Source of the DNA: Tetrahymena elliotti 4EA
Lineage: Eukaryota; Ciliophora; Oligohymenophorea; Hymenostomatida; Tetrahymenidae
Reading direction: 5' to 3'
Assembly (NCBI GenBank): GCA_000231825.2
Contig: JH720293.1
Span: 1,860,001 to 1,924,000 of the forward strand
Length of the DNA stretch: 64,000 nt
Of this stretch, positions 21,617-33,228 are shown one piece after another. Every line of letters begins with the position of its first letter. Position 1 is the stretch's first letter. The translations under genes and the position numbers were made by a program. Below the pieces are notes generated by a model. That model had not been told where the DNA came from. It saw only the letters and a program-made list of their open reading frames with translations, and did no database searches.

Positions 21617-24197
21617 TCATTGTAAATGACTGTTATCTTAATTAACAATTCCTCTAGTTAAAAGTATAATTATAACACTACAATTATCACTTCCCCTTTT
21701 TTATTATTTACTTATTTCTACAGCATCTAAACAAATTTATCTTGCTACTTTTTAAGGATCCTATTTTAATAAACAATTTTTTTTTTAATAAAATGATTGA
21801 TATGATTTACTTATTCTGTAATTTTATTTTCTAATAACTTCTCTCTAACATAATCGACTACTTATTGATTGTTAAATATGTCATACAGGCCATCACATCC
21901 TAAAACTATAAATTCATCTACCATAAAATCTATATCCCAAACTCTAATCTATTTATATCAAATAAATTAATTATCTTTGATTAATTTTATTTAAAAATAA
22001 TTTTTTACATCAGGATTGACAGTAACAATATCCATATTTCCAGTTGTTTCCTTTTTAAAGGAAAAATCACCGAAAGCTCTGCTTACTGCTAATTTTTTAT
22101 TTACTCTATTCCCATCAACTGTACCTCCAGATTTTATGATTCTTTATTTTTCTTTCTCTTCATTCTTTTTCAAAAATAAAAAATATTTTACAAAAAATTC
22201 AAAGTGAAAATTGAATTTCCAAAATTTGAAAATCAAAAATATTATTCATAATTATGAATAAAATTAATACAGGCTTATGATCTACAGTTAGAGCAACTGG
22301 CCTTCCCTGTCTACTTAAGACAGCTCTACAGTCTCCTACATTGACTGAAATAATTTTAGTACCAAAAATAAGAACTATAACTCCTGCACTTCCACTGTCT
22401 GAGTTGTTATCTTAGTCATTCATACGGTATTACCAGAATTATTGATCAACATCATTTATGATCTAATTTAATAAGATAATATTACTTGTATTACTGTATA
22501 ACAAAATAATGTGTTACATAAACTAATTTTTCATATATGTATGAGTAAAAGGTTTCTGTATCATCCAAATAATCTTCTGAATTCATAAATTCCTCTTTAA
22601 GTTTTTCTCCAACTGTTTCAAACAAGAATTGAGCACATTAATCACCACCATGCCTAAACAGAGTTTTGTAAGGTAATTTATATAAAAACATTGATAATTT
22701 TACCCATCATACACAGCAAAGTAAGAGACTGAAAAATTTCTAGAAATAGGAATAGATTGAGAAATAACAGATCTATCTTCCATTGTCATTCTTGTTCCTT
22801 TATCACTCCATAAACCAGTATTAAATCTGAATTAAAAGTAAATTAAATGAATTATTTTTTGTATAAAATAAAGTAATATAACCTTTAAACTTAAAAATCT
22901 AAGCTTCCTATGTTTACAATATCATCTGGACTTAGCTTATAATTGCCTTAAAGTTTTAAATATATCTGACCAGGAGCTTTTGGAGTTACATGAAAATAAT
23001 ATCTATTAAAGTAAAATTAAATAATCATTTCAAATTTTTGATTGCAATCAACTCCATATTTATCTATTCCACTAATTTCTCCAATTTCACTGCTTCTAGT
23101 AATTGCAGCTCCTGACCACTTTACTTTAGCAAGTACCTCCTGAATTATTATTTAAAATAATATAATTAAACTCAAATATTAAGTTTATTTTTACATCTTA
23201 GGTGTTGCTGTATATCAATAAAGTTTTTTATTTTCCATCAACTATTTTATCAAAATTAATGAAAATTGTTTATTGCAGAGCACTAACTTTCTAAAAAAAA
23301 ATAAATTTTTACCTGGAAAATCTTAATCAATTGTGTCGAATGCTTATTTAAAACGAAGCTTCTCATCTTCATCATCAATAATTTCATCAATTATATTAGG
23401 TTATAATTATTTTATATCTTTTAATGTTTTTATATTATATGATTTTAATTTTATGATGACTTTCTTCAGTTCTATTCTGGCTAACCACTCAACAACAACA
23501 TCGAAATTTTCATCCTCTAGTATTCATATAAGATTATAAATTTAAGAATGATAGAACATTTCATTTTATACCTATTAGTCTAAACTAAAATATTTGATCT
23601 TCAATTCTAAAAATTTATTCATCTTCTATCTGTATTAAATGGCCTGGTTTTGTTTTAATCCATGTACCTATTTTATATAACAAAAAATAAAATCGCTGTA
23701 ACAAAATAAAAATACCTTTTAAACAAATTTAAAAATAGTTTAGTTTATTGATTTATTCATTTATTTATAAAAAATATAATTTTCTAAAACAGTAAGCTAC
23801 CTTTATCGGAATCTAAATCTTTTATAAAATATCCATATTAGTTCTCATCCATAATATAATTTATTTTTGAATGTTTAGAATAAACGCCTGCATTTTCTAT
23901 CAACAAAGTATAATCAGCTTATGGATCACTACCAATTAACTCTCCTTCTTCAGTAAGGTTTAAGTAGATAAAATTTCCAGCAAAAGGTCCTTAAATGCAT
24001 CTAAAAACATAATCTGTAACGCCATCAGATATAACCCCTATTATTTTATATCAAATTAGCATAACAAGTTTGATCTATAGCCTACATATAACTATAAATT
24101 TACTTGCCGGTATGTCATTATCAAATCTTTCTTATATGAACTAAGCAACAGTTTCTTCTTATTTTTTATCTTATTAGTCACTTTGGCTTCTATTCAT
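21617..24197 (-). CDS. FHA-SAM-PP2C protein phosphatase
   Basis: Twelve short exons give 1824 nt, 607 aa: 24104-24197, 23801-24037, 23572-23667, 23313-23516, 23195-23241, 22883-23139, 22704-22826, 22518-22653, 22271-22462, 22009-22164, 21811-21948, 21617-21760. FHA domain, a phosphothreonine reader, spans about residues 32-142 (IGSDPQADYTL, VYSKHSKI, DSDKGTWIK). A SAM-like helical domain follows at about 145-205 (WLARIELKKVIIKLKSYNIK). A beta-rich stretch ends like the C-terminal half of a second FHA (LSPDDIVNIGSLDFQV). PP2C, a metal-dependent Ser/Thr phosphatase, spans about 312-600, with metal and core motifs TRMTMED, DGHGGD, GDCRAVLSR, SRAFGDF, GCDGLYD and GSDNCSVI. One donor (22882) is GTT instead of GTA. 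FHA plus PP2C recalls plant KAPP (established knowledge). Confidence 0.92.
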
Positions 24198-24776
24198 AGC
24201 TTCAAAATATAAAACGTTACTTACAAATATTGGTCAGTATTAAACAAATTTTTTAGAATGATATCTTTTAAAGTAAATATGTTGTGCTAGAATTAGTTAT
24301 AATTTACTTCTATTTATTTTTATGTAATTAATATCTCTGAAATTAAAGATTTTGTTTGGTAATTGTAATTGAATAGTGAGTTAGTTAGATAGATAGATAG
24401 ATAGATAAATTGTTATTAATTAAAAGAATACGTTTTTTTATTTTTAAAAAAGATAAATAAAGATTTAATAATTTAACTTAAAAAAAATGATTTTATAAAT
24501 AAATATCTTTGAATAACTCAGATAATTTTAATTACTTGAATATATTAACATTGATATCTAACTAAAACAAATATATTTTCAATTATTTATACTCATTCTC
24601 TAATAATTATTAAGAGAGCCTTCTTTTTAATATCATTAGACTTAATCTCTATAATAAAACATCAAATTTTTCATTTTCAGAAATTTCTAAAAATATATTT
24701 TATTTGTCTCAAATATTAATATCTCTCTTCTTCTCTCAATACCAAGCTATTTGTTATGTTCATCTTCCAAGCTAAA
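24198..24776. other. intergenic with TAGA microsatellite
   Basis: Spacer between two - strand genes. The (TAGA)n run at 24381-24406 is the only feature I see; the rest is A/T-rich sequence. Confidence 0.55.
24381..24406. repeat. TAGA microsatellite, inverted partner of 21421
   Basis: TTAGTTAGATAGATAGATA at 24381-24399, continuing as further GATA units. Its first 19 nt are the reverse complement of 21421-21439. It lies upstream of the FHA-PP2C start. Confidence 0.7.
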
Positions 24777-25202
24777 TCATTACTTATTTGTTTTCTTTGC
24801 AATCTATTTAAGTTATTGAAGATATCCTTTGTCATTAAGATATGAAGGATAAACAGGAGAAGTTTATTTGAGAGCTCTTCTAAATAATTATGCATCGGTG
24901 TAGAAATCTTTGATTTTAAAAGTTTTTGCTCTAATACCTTCATTGGATTCACGAGCACCCTTTTCTACTTAACTCATCATTTAAGGATTTCCATCATATA
25001 GAATCTAGACATAACGACCAACAAGATGCTTCTTATCGTCATTACCCTTGACTGTTCTATTTAATATTCTATCTCCTAATATTGTAGTATTTCTAACATT
25101 ACCTCCCTTTTCTAAAATGCTCTAAGCAACACTAGAAACTAAACTTGTAGTAGCCTTGGCAGTATTTGCTCTTGCAAGGACAATTAATTCGTAAAGAGGC
25201 AT
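24777..25202 (-). CDS. mitochondrial small-subunit ribosomal protein bS6m
   Basis: A single exon of 141 residues from ATG 25202 to TGA 24777-24779. The N-terminus MPLYELIVLARANTAKAT is the characteristic first beta strand of bS6/MRPS6. A helix with AQSILEKGGNVRN and then a strand TILGDRILNRTVK follow, as in the family. The middle GRYVQILYDGNPQMM is the second strand pair and helix. Length is slightly above the roughly 125 of animal MRPS6 because of a Lys/Gln tail. bS6 pairs with bS18 on the platform of the small subunit (established knowledge). It lies between two PP2C genes on the same strand, but there is no sign of co-transcription. Confidence 0.88.
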
Positions 25203-26153
25203 TTTGGTATATTATAATTCTATTTTCTATCTAAAAATCTTTAAAAAAAGTAAACCTTTTCAATATAATTTTTTGCTATACTAATTTAATATTAAAAAAT
25301 TTAACTTAGAAAAAAAATTTAAATAGTTTTGTTAAAAGCAAAATTTAACTCTTTAAAATATTTATAAAAAAAACAACATTATTTTATTTAAAAATAACTA
25401 AAATCAAATCAACGAATTTAAAAATGATTTTATTTTTACCATATTTTTTTTTCTCTGCAATCAATAACAAAAGAATAACAGTCCATGTCTTTACATTTTT
25501 TTTGTTTTTAATTTTGGATTATTTTTGTATTTTTCAAACAAAAAAAAACATAAATTAACACAATAAATTTATTTTAACAATTTTAGTAATCTTTTGTTCT
25601 GAAATTTTTTTAAATTTAGATTGGAATTTTATAATTTTAAATGGATTTATAATTCTATCTACAAAGATTAACTTTGTAAATAAATTGAGTAATTATTATT
25701 ATTAATATCAAATATTTTATCAAAATTTTTTACGATCCTTAATTTAATCAAAATTTAACATTTTTCGAGTATTTATTATTAATGGAAAATAAGCATATTT
25801 TATGTGAATGCTTCTAAAAAGAAAAATTGATTAAATATTTATTATTCTTCAATATTTATTCTTTTAGTTAATTTAATATTTTTTTTTGTTTAGTGCTTTA
25901 AACACAAGGAGAATTGTAAAAGTATTGATTCAATATTTTTTTTAGATTTTAAAATTAGTTTTATGAGATATGGTTTACAAATTATGAATTAAAAATTTGA
26001 TGAATATTTAGTTGTAATTATTGTATGGTTAATAGTTTTATATTTGTTATAGTAGGTTTATATAATATTTTAATATATTTTAAATAATCTTATAAAAATT
26101 TTATTGTTAAATTAATTATCAATAGCAATCGCTATTATTTTAAAGACGAAATT
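25203..26153. other. intergenic, no feature seen
   Basis: Just under 1 kb of AT-rich DNA with no open frame or repeat that I can support. Confidence 0.55.
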
Positions 26154-29100
26154 TCATTAATCAAAGTCTAAAGATTATGATGCTTTTTTAGTTGATATGG
26201 TTTTTTAAATTATCTCTTTAGGTTAAAAGAAAATAATGATAAAAGTAATATCATCAACAACTGAATCATCTTCACAAGTCCATTTATGATATGCTTCATT
26301 TAGTAACCAACCACATGCACCTTCTATGTCTTTTAGAATGTAGTATTTTCCTATTTCTTTAATTATATCTTCATTTGGCAAGAATTCCCAAACTCCATCA
26401 CTTCCAATTATAATGAATCCACTATCAGCTGTTATTGTTTTTTTTTAACTATCTATGTGGAAATTATTTTACTCATTATTTTAATTTTAATTTTCTGTTT
26501 GATTTTCAAATTGTTTGGCTTAAGAATTAATTGGATTAAACTAAATATCAAACTCTTTTATTTCTGGTTCCCAAGTTACACCAACTGATGTTGCTACATC
26601 ATCACCGATAGAGCGACTCATTGCAAGTCCAGGAATATTCTCATTTTTAAGCCAAACTCTCATTGGACCAAGTTAATTACCAAACTCATCTCTATAGCTA
26701 TCTATTCTGCCATTTTATTAGATTATTCTTTCTTTTTCATCAGGTAATTCTGGTTTATGATCCCTTGAAAGCTCTAAAACTTCGAAAAAATAGCTATTAA
26801 CACTTGAATTTTATTTACCCTTTGTTTGCTAAGTTACAGTTTAGGATTTTAAAAGACCCATAATGGCACGAGAATCTCCACAATTACAAGAAAATATTTT
26901 TAAATTGTTTTTATTCATCAAAAGTAAAAGCGATATCATAGTTGTACCACTAAACATGCAATCAATGCTAGAATTAGCAAGTTTTGTATTTAAAGAATCA
27001 GTCAAATTAATTAACCTTTATTAATAACTTCTATCTTCGCTTTATGATTTATACTCGTCAATAATATTATTCTTTATAAATTAGCTAACCAAATGGCCAT
27101 TTGTTCCATGTCCATCCATCACACCTAGAAAATAAATCTAATCATAATCTTTATTATTCATTTTTTCACTCATAAAAAATGAATCTTAATTTTATTTTTT
27201 AGGATTTGATGCCATCACACCTTTCTTTGTTCTGAATGAGTGAGTGATATCAATTTTTTTAAGTTTTACAACGCTTAAAGATTATCTTACTTTTATACCT
27301 TCTTCTTTTATGCCTAAATCTTAGCCAGCATCAAGTGAAGTCTTAAATGATGTATTTATTGGTAATTCATTTTAAGATGCTCTTCTTTATTCTGGTGTAA
27401 TATTATTCCTATTATGAGAACTAGTTATTTTATTAGGAATAGCATTAGCATATGACTAACTGCGTTTAGAAATTCTATGCATAAGACTATTTACATGCTA
27501 TTAATTAACGTTGCCAACTTTTAGCAAGTTGCTTTTATTTTAAATATCCTATGAATCTAAGTTTTTGTGATTTTTTGAAAGGAGTTATTTATTCTTTTTT
27601 AGCAAATTACAAATATTATTTATAGGATTATCACTATTGCTGCTGCTGTTATTATTATTTAAAAAACTTAGCTGCATTTTTTTGAGCTTTTCTTTACTAA
27701 AATTTTAACCTTAGCTAGAATTTTCTTAAGATCTATAATTAGAATAAAATTGCTAATCATTTGAAATTGTAGTAAATAAAATTGGATTTCCCTAAAGATC
27801 CTCTACATTGCTTTTTTCAAGCTAGGATTAGCTATTATTTAAAGAAATTTTATTTTAAGAATTATCTGTATGCTTTTTAATGACTCTTCTATCAAAGGGT
27901 GAAATCGATTTCCTCCTTAATTATTCCGACATTTTGTTATTATTTCCCAAATTTGGTATTTCCTCCAAATTATTATTATTAAAACTATTATATCTTTATT
28001 TTTCTTTATTTTGTTAGTTAAATGGCATTTATAAGTAATTGTTCACTTAAGTATTCTCAGTCTTGATAGGAAAATTTTGTTTATAATGTGTTGTATCGAT
28101 AGTCTTCTCTTCAGAAGATCCATCATGAGGTGTGTAAGTAGATAAGGAGGAATTAGTCTATCTAGTATTTAAAATGTTCTCAAAATTTTTTTAATAAATA
28201 GGAACCTTGTTTTTTATCAGATTAAATTGCTTTTCACTTACTCTATTTACTCTATCTTAACCTTATGGAGGCTTCAAGCCACTTTTTTATCTCTTATTTT
28301 AAGAGGTTTCTTCTCTCTTAACTATTTTATCAAGATTATACTACTATGATTCATCAGGATGTAAATGTTTTAACTTATCATTTATTGATGGTGTATTTCT
28401 TCTACTGTTATCATTAAATTTTTCTTACAAATAATATTTTGCTTCCCTTTCAATTGTTGATTTAATTTATTCTTCAAATTAATTTTAAATATTTCTGTCG
28501 TTTATTGTTTCTTATTCATTCTCTTGTGAATTTATATTTTTATCAGAACTATTAATTTTGTGTGGCTAAGTCCTTATTTAATCTCCAAATTTTTATTCTT
28601 ATTATTCTTTCCTTTTATTGTATATATTTTAATTATTGGTAATACCAATAGGCTAGTTTTATTCAGTTAATAAAGGATCATTAAAGCTAAATGGCTAGTT
28701 ATCTTTAAGGATTAATTTATTTAAATTAGAATATTATTCTTGAGGTTATAATGAAGGATTTTAAGAAATCGATGCTCCTCTATGAATTTTTAGTGTGTCA
28801 TTTAATTTCTGTATATTCATTTTTTAAATTTGCATGCTGTTATTAGATCTAGCTCTAAGATGTTAAGGATAAAAACCACTATAATTTCCTAATTTATTGT
28901 CTTCTAGACTTCTTAAATTTGATTGGGTAAATGAATTATTTGCTTGCAAGTTTTATTCTTGCTTTATATCTTGTATACTATTATTTTAAGAATTTTTTTG
29001 TTATCTTATTTAAACATATTTTTCAGGAGTGTTGTTTTATGTCTTTACTCTCTTTTAACTGCTATTATATCTTTTTATGAAAGAGTTGTTCTGCTTATCT

Positions 29101-29438
29101 CCTATTCCAAATTCTGTATTCATGCCATTATTCTACTATTATATAAGTGCAATCTGATTCTAAACTAAAGATTTTAAATTTATTTGTTAATTTGAACTTC
29201 CTTGCCTGCTAACCTTCCCATTATTGTTGCTTAATTGTTGATCTATATACAAAAGAATATTTAATCATTGAAGAAAGCTAACATCAGTAAAATTTAAATA
29301 AATAAGTTATTTACTTTATTGTAAATTTGTTTAGTCAAACAATGGCTAATTTAGATAATTACCATTTTCTTGGCGCACAGGAGAATTTTCTTGCGTTTTT
29401 GCAATATAGTAACTAGAATTGTAGTACTTTCTATACAT
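26154..29438 (-). CDS. PP2C phosphatase with long N/Q-rich N-terminus
   Basis: Two exons, 29315-29438 and 26154-29242, total 3213 nt, 1070 aa. The first exon gives MYRKYYNSSYYIAKTQ and joins in phase to the Asn/Gln-rich second. Residues 1 to about 700 are low complexity, rich in Asn, Gln, Ser and Lys, and probably disordered. The PP2C domain fills about 710-1045. It has KKGVMASNPKKQNQDSFF, MDGHGTNGH (near 752), CGDSRAIMG, RDHKPELPDEKERI, GLAMSRSIGD, GSDGVWEF (near 990) and DDITFIII. The metal-ligand Asp positions of the family are all present. An insert rich in Gln and Asn lies before GSDG. Substrates are unknown. The start at 29438 is chosen because the frame upstream lacks another ATG. Confidence 0.88.
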
Positions 29439-30449
29439 TAAGTAATTTGATCGATTTTCTAATTATAAATTAAATAAAAGTACTTGTTTTAATTAGCAAA
29501 AAGCTAATGATACCAATAATTATTCCTCATTAATTAATAAATATTTGAAAACTTTATAAAAACTCTTTGATTGAATAGCTTATTTTTAGTTAGAATAAAT
29601 ACAAGTAAATCCATTTTTGGCCATTCATACATAAGTATGTTATTGTAAATCAATCAAAGAGAAAAGTTAAACATGTTATTATAAATGAAAATCTTGATTT
29701 CTCCAAAGCAACAATTAAATCAAGAAAAAAAAAGCTTTAAAATTGATTTTAATAAAAAATTATAAAATTATTTTAATAAAAAACATTATTATGAAAATAC
29801 ACTTGTACCCTTTCAAAAATTTAAACAATTAAACTCAATCCTTTTGTTTTTTTGAACTCTATAAAATTGAACTAATTCATATATTTTTTAGATAAAAATA
29901 GTTTTCTCAATAAAATACTTTTATTTGAGAACACCATAAAAATTTATTGTGAAATCATATTATTTTTTATATTTTAGTTATAAACTACATTCTAAAATTA
30001 AATCATAATTAAAATTAGAAAATTGAAAAAAAAATAAATGGTGATAGTTGAAGAAATAAATTATTATTCTCCCTTTTCCATAGCTTTAAAACTAATAACT
30101 AAAATTTAAAGAAAAAGAAGCACTAAAAGATAAAATACTTAAATTTAATCCAAATAAAATAAGCAGTTAAGCAGTAGATAGTATGCTAAAAATTAAAAGT
30201 TGAAGCATGCAGCATATAATACTTTCATGCTATTTTGTTTTACTTAAGATTTGATTTTTTATTTATATGTTGTATATTTTATAGTTTGTTTGTCTTTATA
30301 TTGATTTGTTTGACTTTTTTTCAGTTAGGATTTTATATGATTAGATGTTTTTAAATTTAATTTTTTTTTTATTTGATTTGTTTTTAAAGATTTATTAGTT
30401 TTTTAATTTTTTTAGGTTTTATTTATTTTATATGTTTTATTATATATAT
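29439..30449. other. intergenic AT desert
   Basis: About 1 kb of A/T between the PP2C start and the degenerate element. From about 30230 to 30450 the + strand becomes T-rich, just as upstream of copy A near 7.1 kb. Confidence 0.5.
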
Positions 30450-30890
30450 TTTTTTTTTAGCAGCAGTGTATGATTTAAATTTATTGTCCTATAGACATGG
30501 GAATGCATTTAGCAGTCATTTTTGTTTCTGAATTTAAAAACTTTTTTGCTTTTTTTTCGCTTCTGTCTTCAGTTAATTACCTAGTACCTAGTTTTAAACA
30601 ATACTTTTTATATATGAGGGGAATAAACAATTGGTGCTTGTTTTACAAGTCTTCTGATTTAATTTTGAAGAAAGAGGGTTTTAAACCCTTAAATCTGTCA
30701 TGACTTTAAATATTCTTTTAATCGCTTTTAGGAGTGGGAGGAGGACTGTACATATCATTTGGTTGAGGAAAAGAGGCATGGCTTCTTTTTTTATTTTTTT
30801 TGGAATTAAAAACTTTAAAATGATATGTCTTTAAAAACTTGTAGGTCTGGCAACTAAAAAACTTAATAGATATGTTAAAAACTAGCGATC
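30450..30890 (-). repeat. degenerate element, copy B
   Basis: Related to copy A at 7230-7620. It starts after a T tract with AGCAGC (30460), contains the same 17-mer AATACTTTTTATATATG (30600-30616), and ends in TTAAAAACT motifs (30806, 30831, 30855, 30875). On the - strand a long open stretch reads IYKKYCLKLGTRQLTEDR, then a Lys-rich part; its first part matches copy A. TGA codons upstream interrupt it. Base composition is visibly less A/T than its surroundings. It may be a gene fragment or a relic of a mobile element; I cannot name the parent. Confidence 0.4.
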
Positions 30891-30912
30891 TCAATGATTA
30901 TTCAAAACCGTA

Positions 30913-31359
30913 TCAAAAAAAGAAAGGTGAAGACTGTAATTCAGCTGTGATTAAGTGTAATTATTCTTTGGAGTGATACATGATACCATTAAATTAAAAA
31001 TTTTTGGTCTTATCATAGACAAGTCTCAATGTATCTCTTAAAAAACTGGAGTAATCGAAAGGGTATTTAATGGCATCTCCTTGATCTGTAAGCATAAACA
31101 GAATCCAGAATAAATCATCTATATAAACCACAAGGATTTATTTTATAATTGATTAGATGAACTACCATTATCACCTTTTTGCCTAACGTAATAGCTCTAT
31201 TGAATTTAATCAATAATATTTGTGGGGAGCTATTTTCTAATTAAAAATTATTTATAAACAAAAATCTTAAATCAAATTTCATATAAACAGGTAGAAAGAC
31301 TATCAAACAAATAAACACCCTAATAACAATGGAATTTATTTATTTTTTGTTTTTGTCAT
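30913..31359 (-). CDS. putative small secreted protein, unknown
   Basis: A spliced model with exons 31309-31359, 31175-31229 and 30913-31118 totals 312 nt, 103 aa. It opens with a signal-peptide-like stretch (MTKTKNKQIPLLLGCLFLP). The third exon looks strongly coding, for example DDLFWILFMLTDQGDAIKY and FNGIMYHSKEQLHLITAEL. Both introns need unusual donors (GTT and GTG), so the first two exons are uncertain. It lies beside degenerate element B and could be part of the same relic, in which case it would be a pseudogene. No family is recognised. Confidence 0.35.
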
Positions 31360-31837
31360 AAATATTTAATGAAAAAAAAATATTAAAATAAAATCAAATT
31401 ATTTAATGAAAAAAATTTTGTTAAAATAAAACATTTAACAAATAAACAATTATGAAAATCGAATCTTACCCTATTAGATTATTAAATGTAAAATGAAAAT
31501 AATAATATTTATCAAGATTTTTCATTCATTAAATTGATAAATATTTTTTAACCATTTTTTATTTTAAAAATTTAATTTTTTTAATTTTGTTTTGGTGAAA
31601 AATAAAATAATTATTTTGAAAAAATTTTAAAGTTGATATTTAGAGGATAAATGAAACTATCATTAAATTTCCAAATTAAATACATATTTCTAACATAATT
31701 AAGAAGCAAGTCCATTACTGAATTACTTATTTATATATAGGTTAACAATGAGAGTATTTTGATTGAAACTTAAATTTATGGTAAAGAAATTAAAACAAGA
31801 ATATTTATATATATGGAAGGACATTTATATTAAAGTA
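31360..31837. other. intergenic, no feature seen
   Basis: AT-rich spacer upstream of the putative small gene and downstream of the next - strand gene. Nothing I can support. Confidence 0.5.
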
Positions 31838-32485
31838 TCAAAATGGAGGAAGCTTTCTTCCTGTTATAATATCAATTCTTTCTTTAGGTTAAGGAATATG
31901 TGAGTAGTTGTGAGTCAATCTATTCTTAGATTTTAAGTCATTATAGAAATCAAATTAAGATGCTTTTACTAATTTTTCATTGTCATATACCTCATTTGTT
32001 ATTGGATTAAATCTTTATCTTTAAGGCTTCCAGTGTACATCTGGAACTGTTGAAGGATCTTTGTAATCATGTAGCTAATGGCACATTGATTTTGTACTTC
32101 TGTTATAATTAAATCCATGTTTTAAGGAGGCTTCTACATATTTTGATTAAGTTAGATCTTAGGTTCCAAGTAAAGGTTTTCTTTTTTCAGGGTTAGCATA
32201 TTTCACAAAAGATTTATTTGTTTCACTAGTGAAATGCTATTATAATTTATTTTAGTTTGTTTAGTGGTCATGAGGAATTACAACTTATGAGTATGAAGGA
32301 TGGTTTGGTTTAAAAAGAGTAGGATCTGGTTTTCTATTTATATATTAATATTTATAAACACTTCCAAGTGGTCTTTCCCACTCTTTTATACCAATATTGT
32401 AATTATGCTTAACCATAAGCTAAGACATTTCAGATGTCTTTTTGCCTTTATTCTAAAAATCACTTGAACTAATCCCTTAAAACAT
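31838..32485 (-). CDS. unknown 215-residue protein, possibly ciliary
   Basis: A single exon from ATG 32485 to TGA 31838-31840. The protein is soluble, basic, and rich in Pro, Tyr, His and Asn with little predicted helix. Motifs include WERPLGSVYKYQ, LFKPNHPSYSQVVIPHDH, VPDVHWKPQ and a tail ITGRKLPPF. Extended polypeptides of this kind, with scattered Pro/Tyr/Trp-x-Pro, are common among microtubule inner and other axonemal proteins. That is only a suggestion by composition. An internal ATG 15 codons in could also serve as the start; the longer form is kept because it is open and well composed. Confidence 0.68.
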
Positions 32486-33228
32486 ATTTTAAACTTTGAG
32501 TTTTTTAAATAAAATTGGTGTTTGGATATTCCAACTTTATATTTTATGAAACACTTGAAGAAAGATAATAAATTACACTAATTATTATTTATATAAGTTG
32601 AATGACTAATAGAATATTACAATTAAAAAATTAAGCTAGAAAACTTATTAAAATTATTAAATATGTTCAAATGTAATTCCATTAATTCATGAATTTTATC
32701 TAATTTAAAAACAATTTTTACTTTTTAATTAATAGATTGACAACACAAAACTTTTTCTTTTTTAAAGTTTTTTAAAATAATATAAAATAAATTATTGGTC
32801 ATCTCATATTATTTATTTTAAAATATTTAAGTTACAAATGAGTATTTATTTAGATTAGTAATTTTGAAAAGGGAAAAGTTAAATATTGATAATAATTTTA
32901 TTTTTTGCTTGAATAAAACAAGAGTAAATTTAAAAATATCAAAATAATATTGAAAGTAGAATATATAAAATAAATCTTTCTTTTCTCAAAATTTAATATT
33001 TTTTCCAAAAATTATTTTTTTTGAAATTAAATATTTATCATCTTGATTAGAAATTTTAATAGAAATGAAATTAAACAATTAATTTAATAATCTGTTAAGA
33101 ATAATGGAAACAATCAATATATTGAGGAAATTTTTTATTTTTTAGAGAATTTTAGAAAATACATAATGAGATAAATATATAATTTTTAATCTAAATTTGT
33201 ATAATATAACCAATCTTAATGAGAATTT
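32486..33228. other. intergenic, no feature seen
   Basis: About 740 nt of AT-rich DNA between two - strand genes, with no open frame, repeat or hairpin I can support. Confidence 0.5.
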
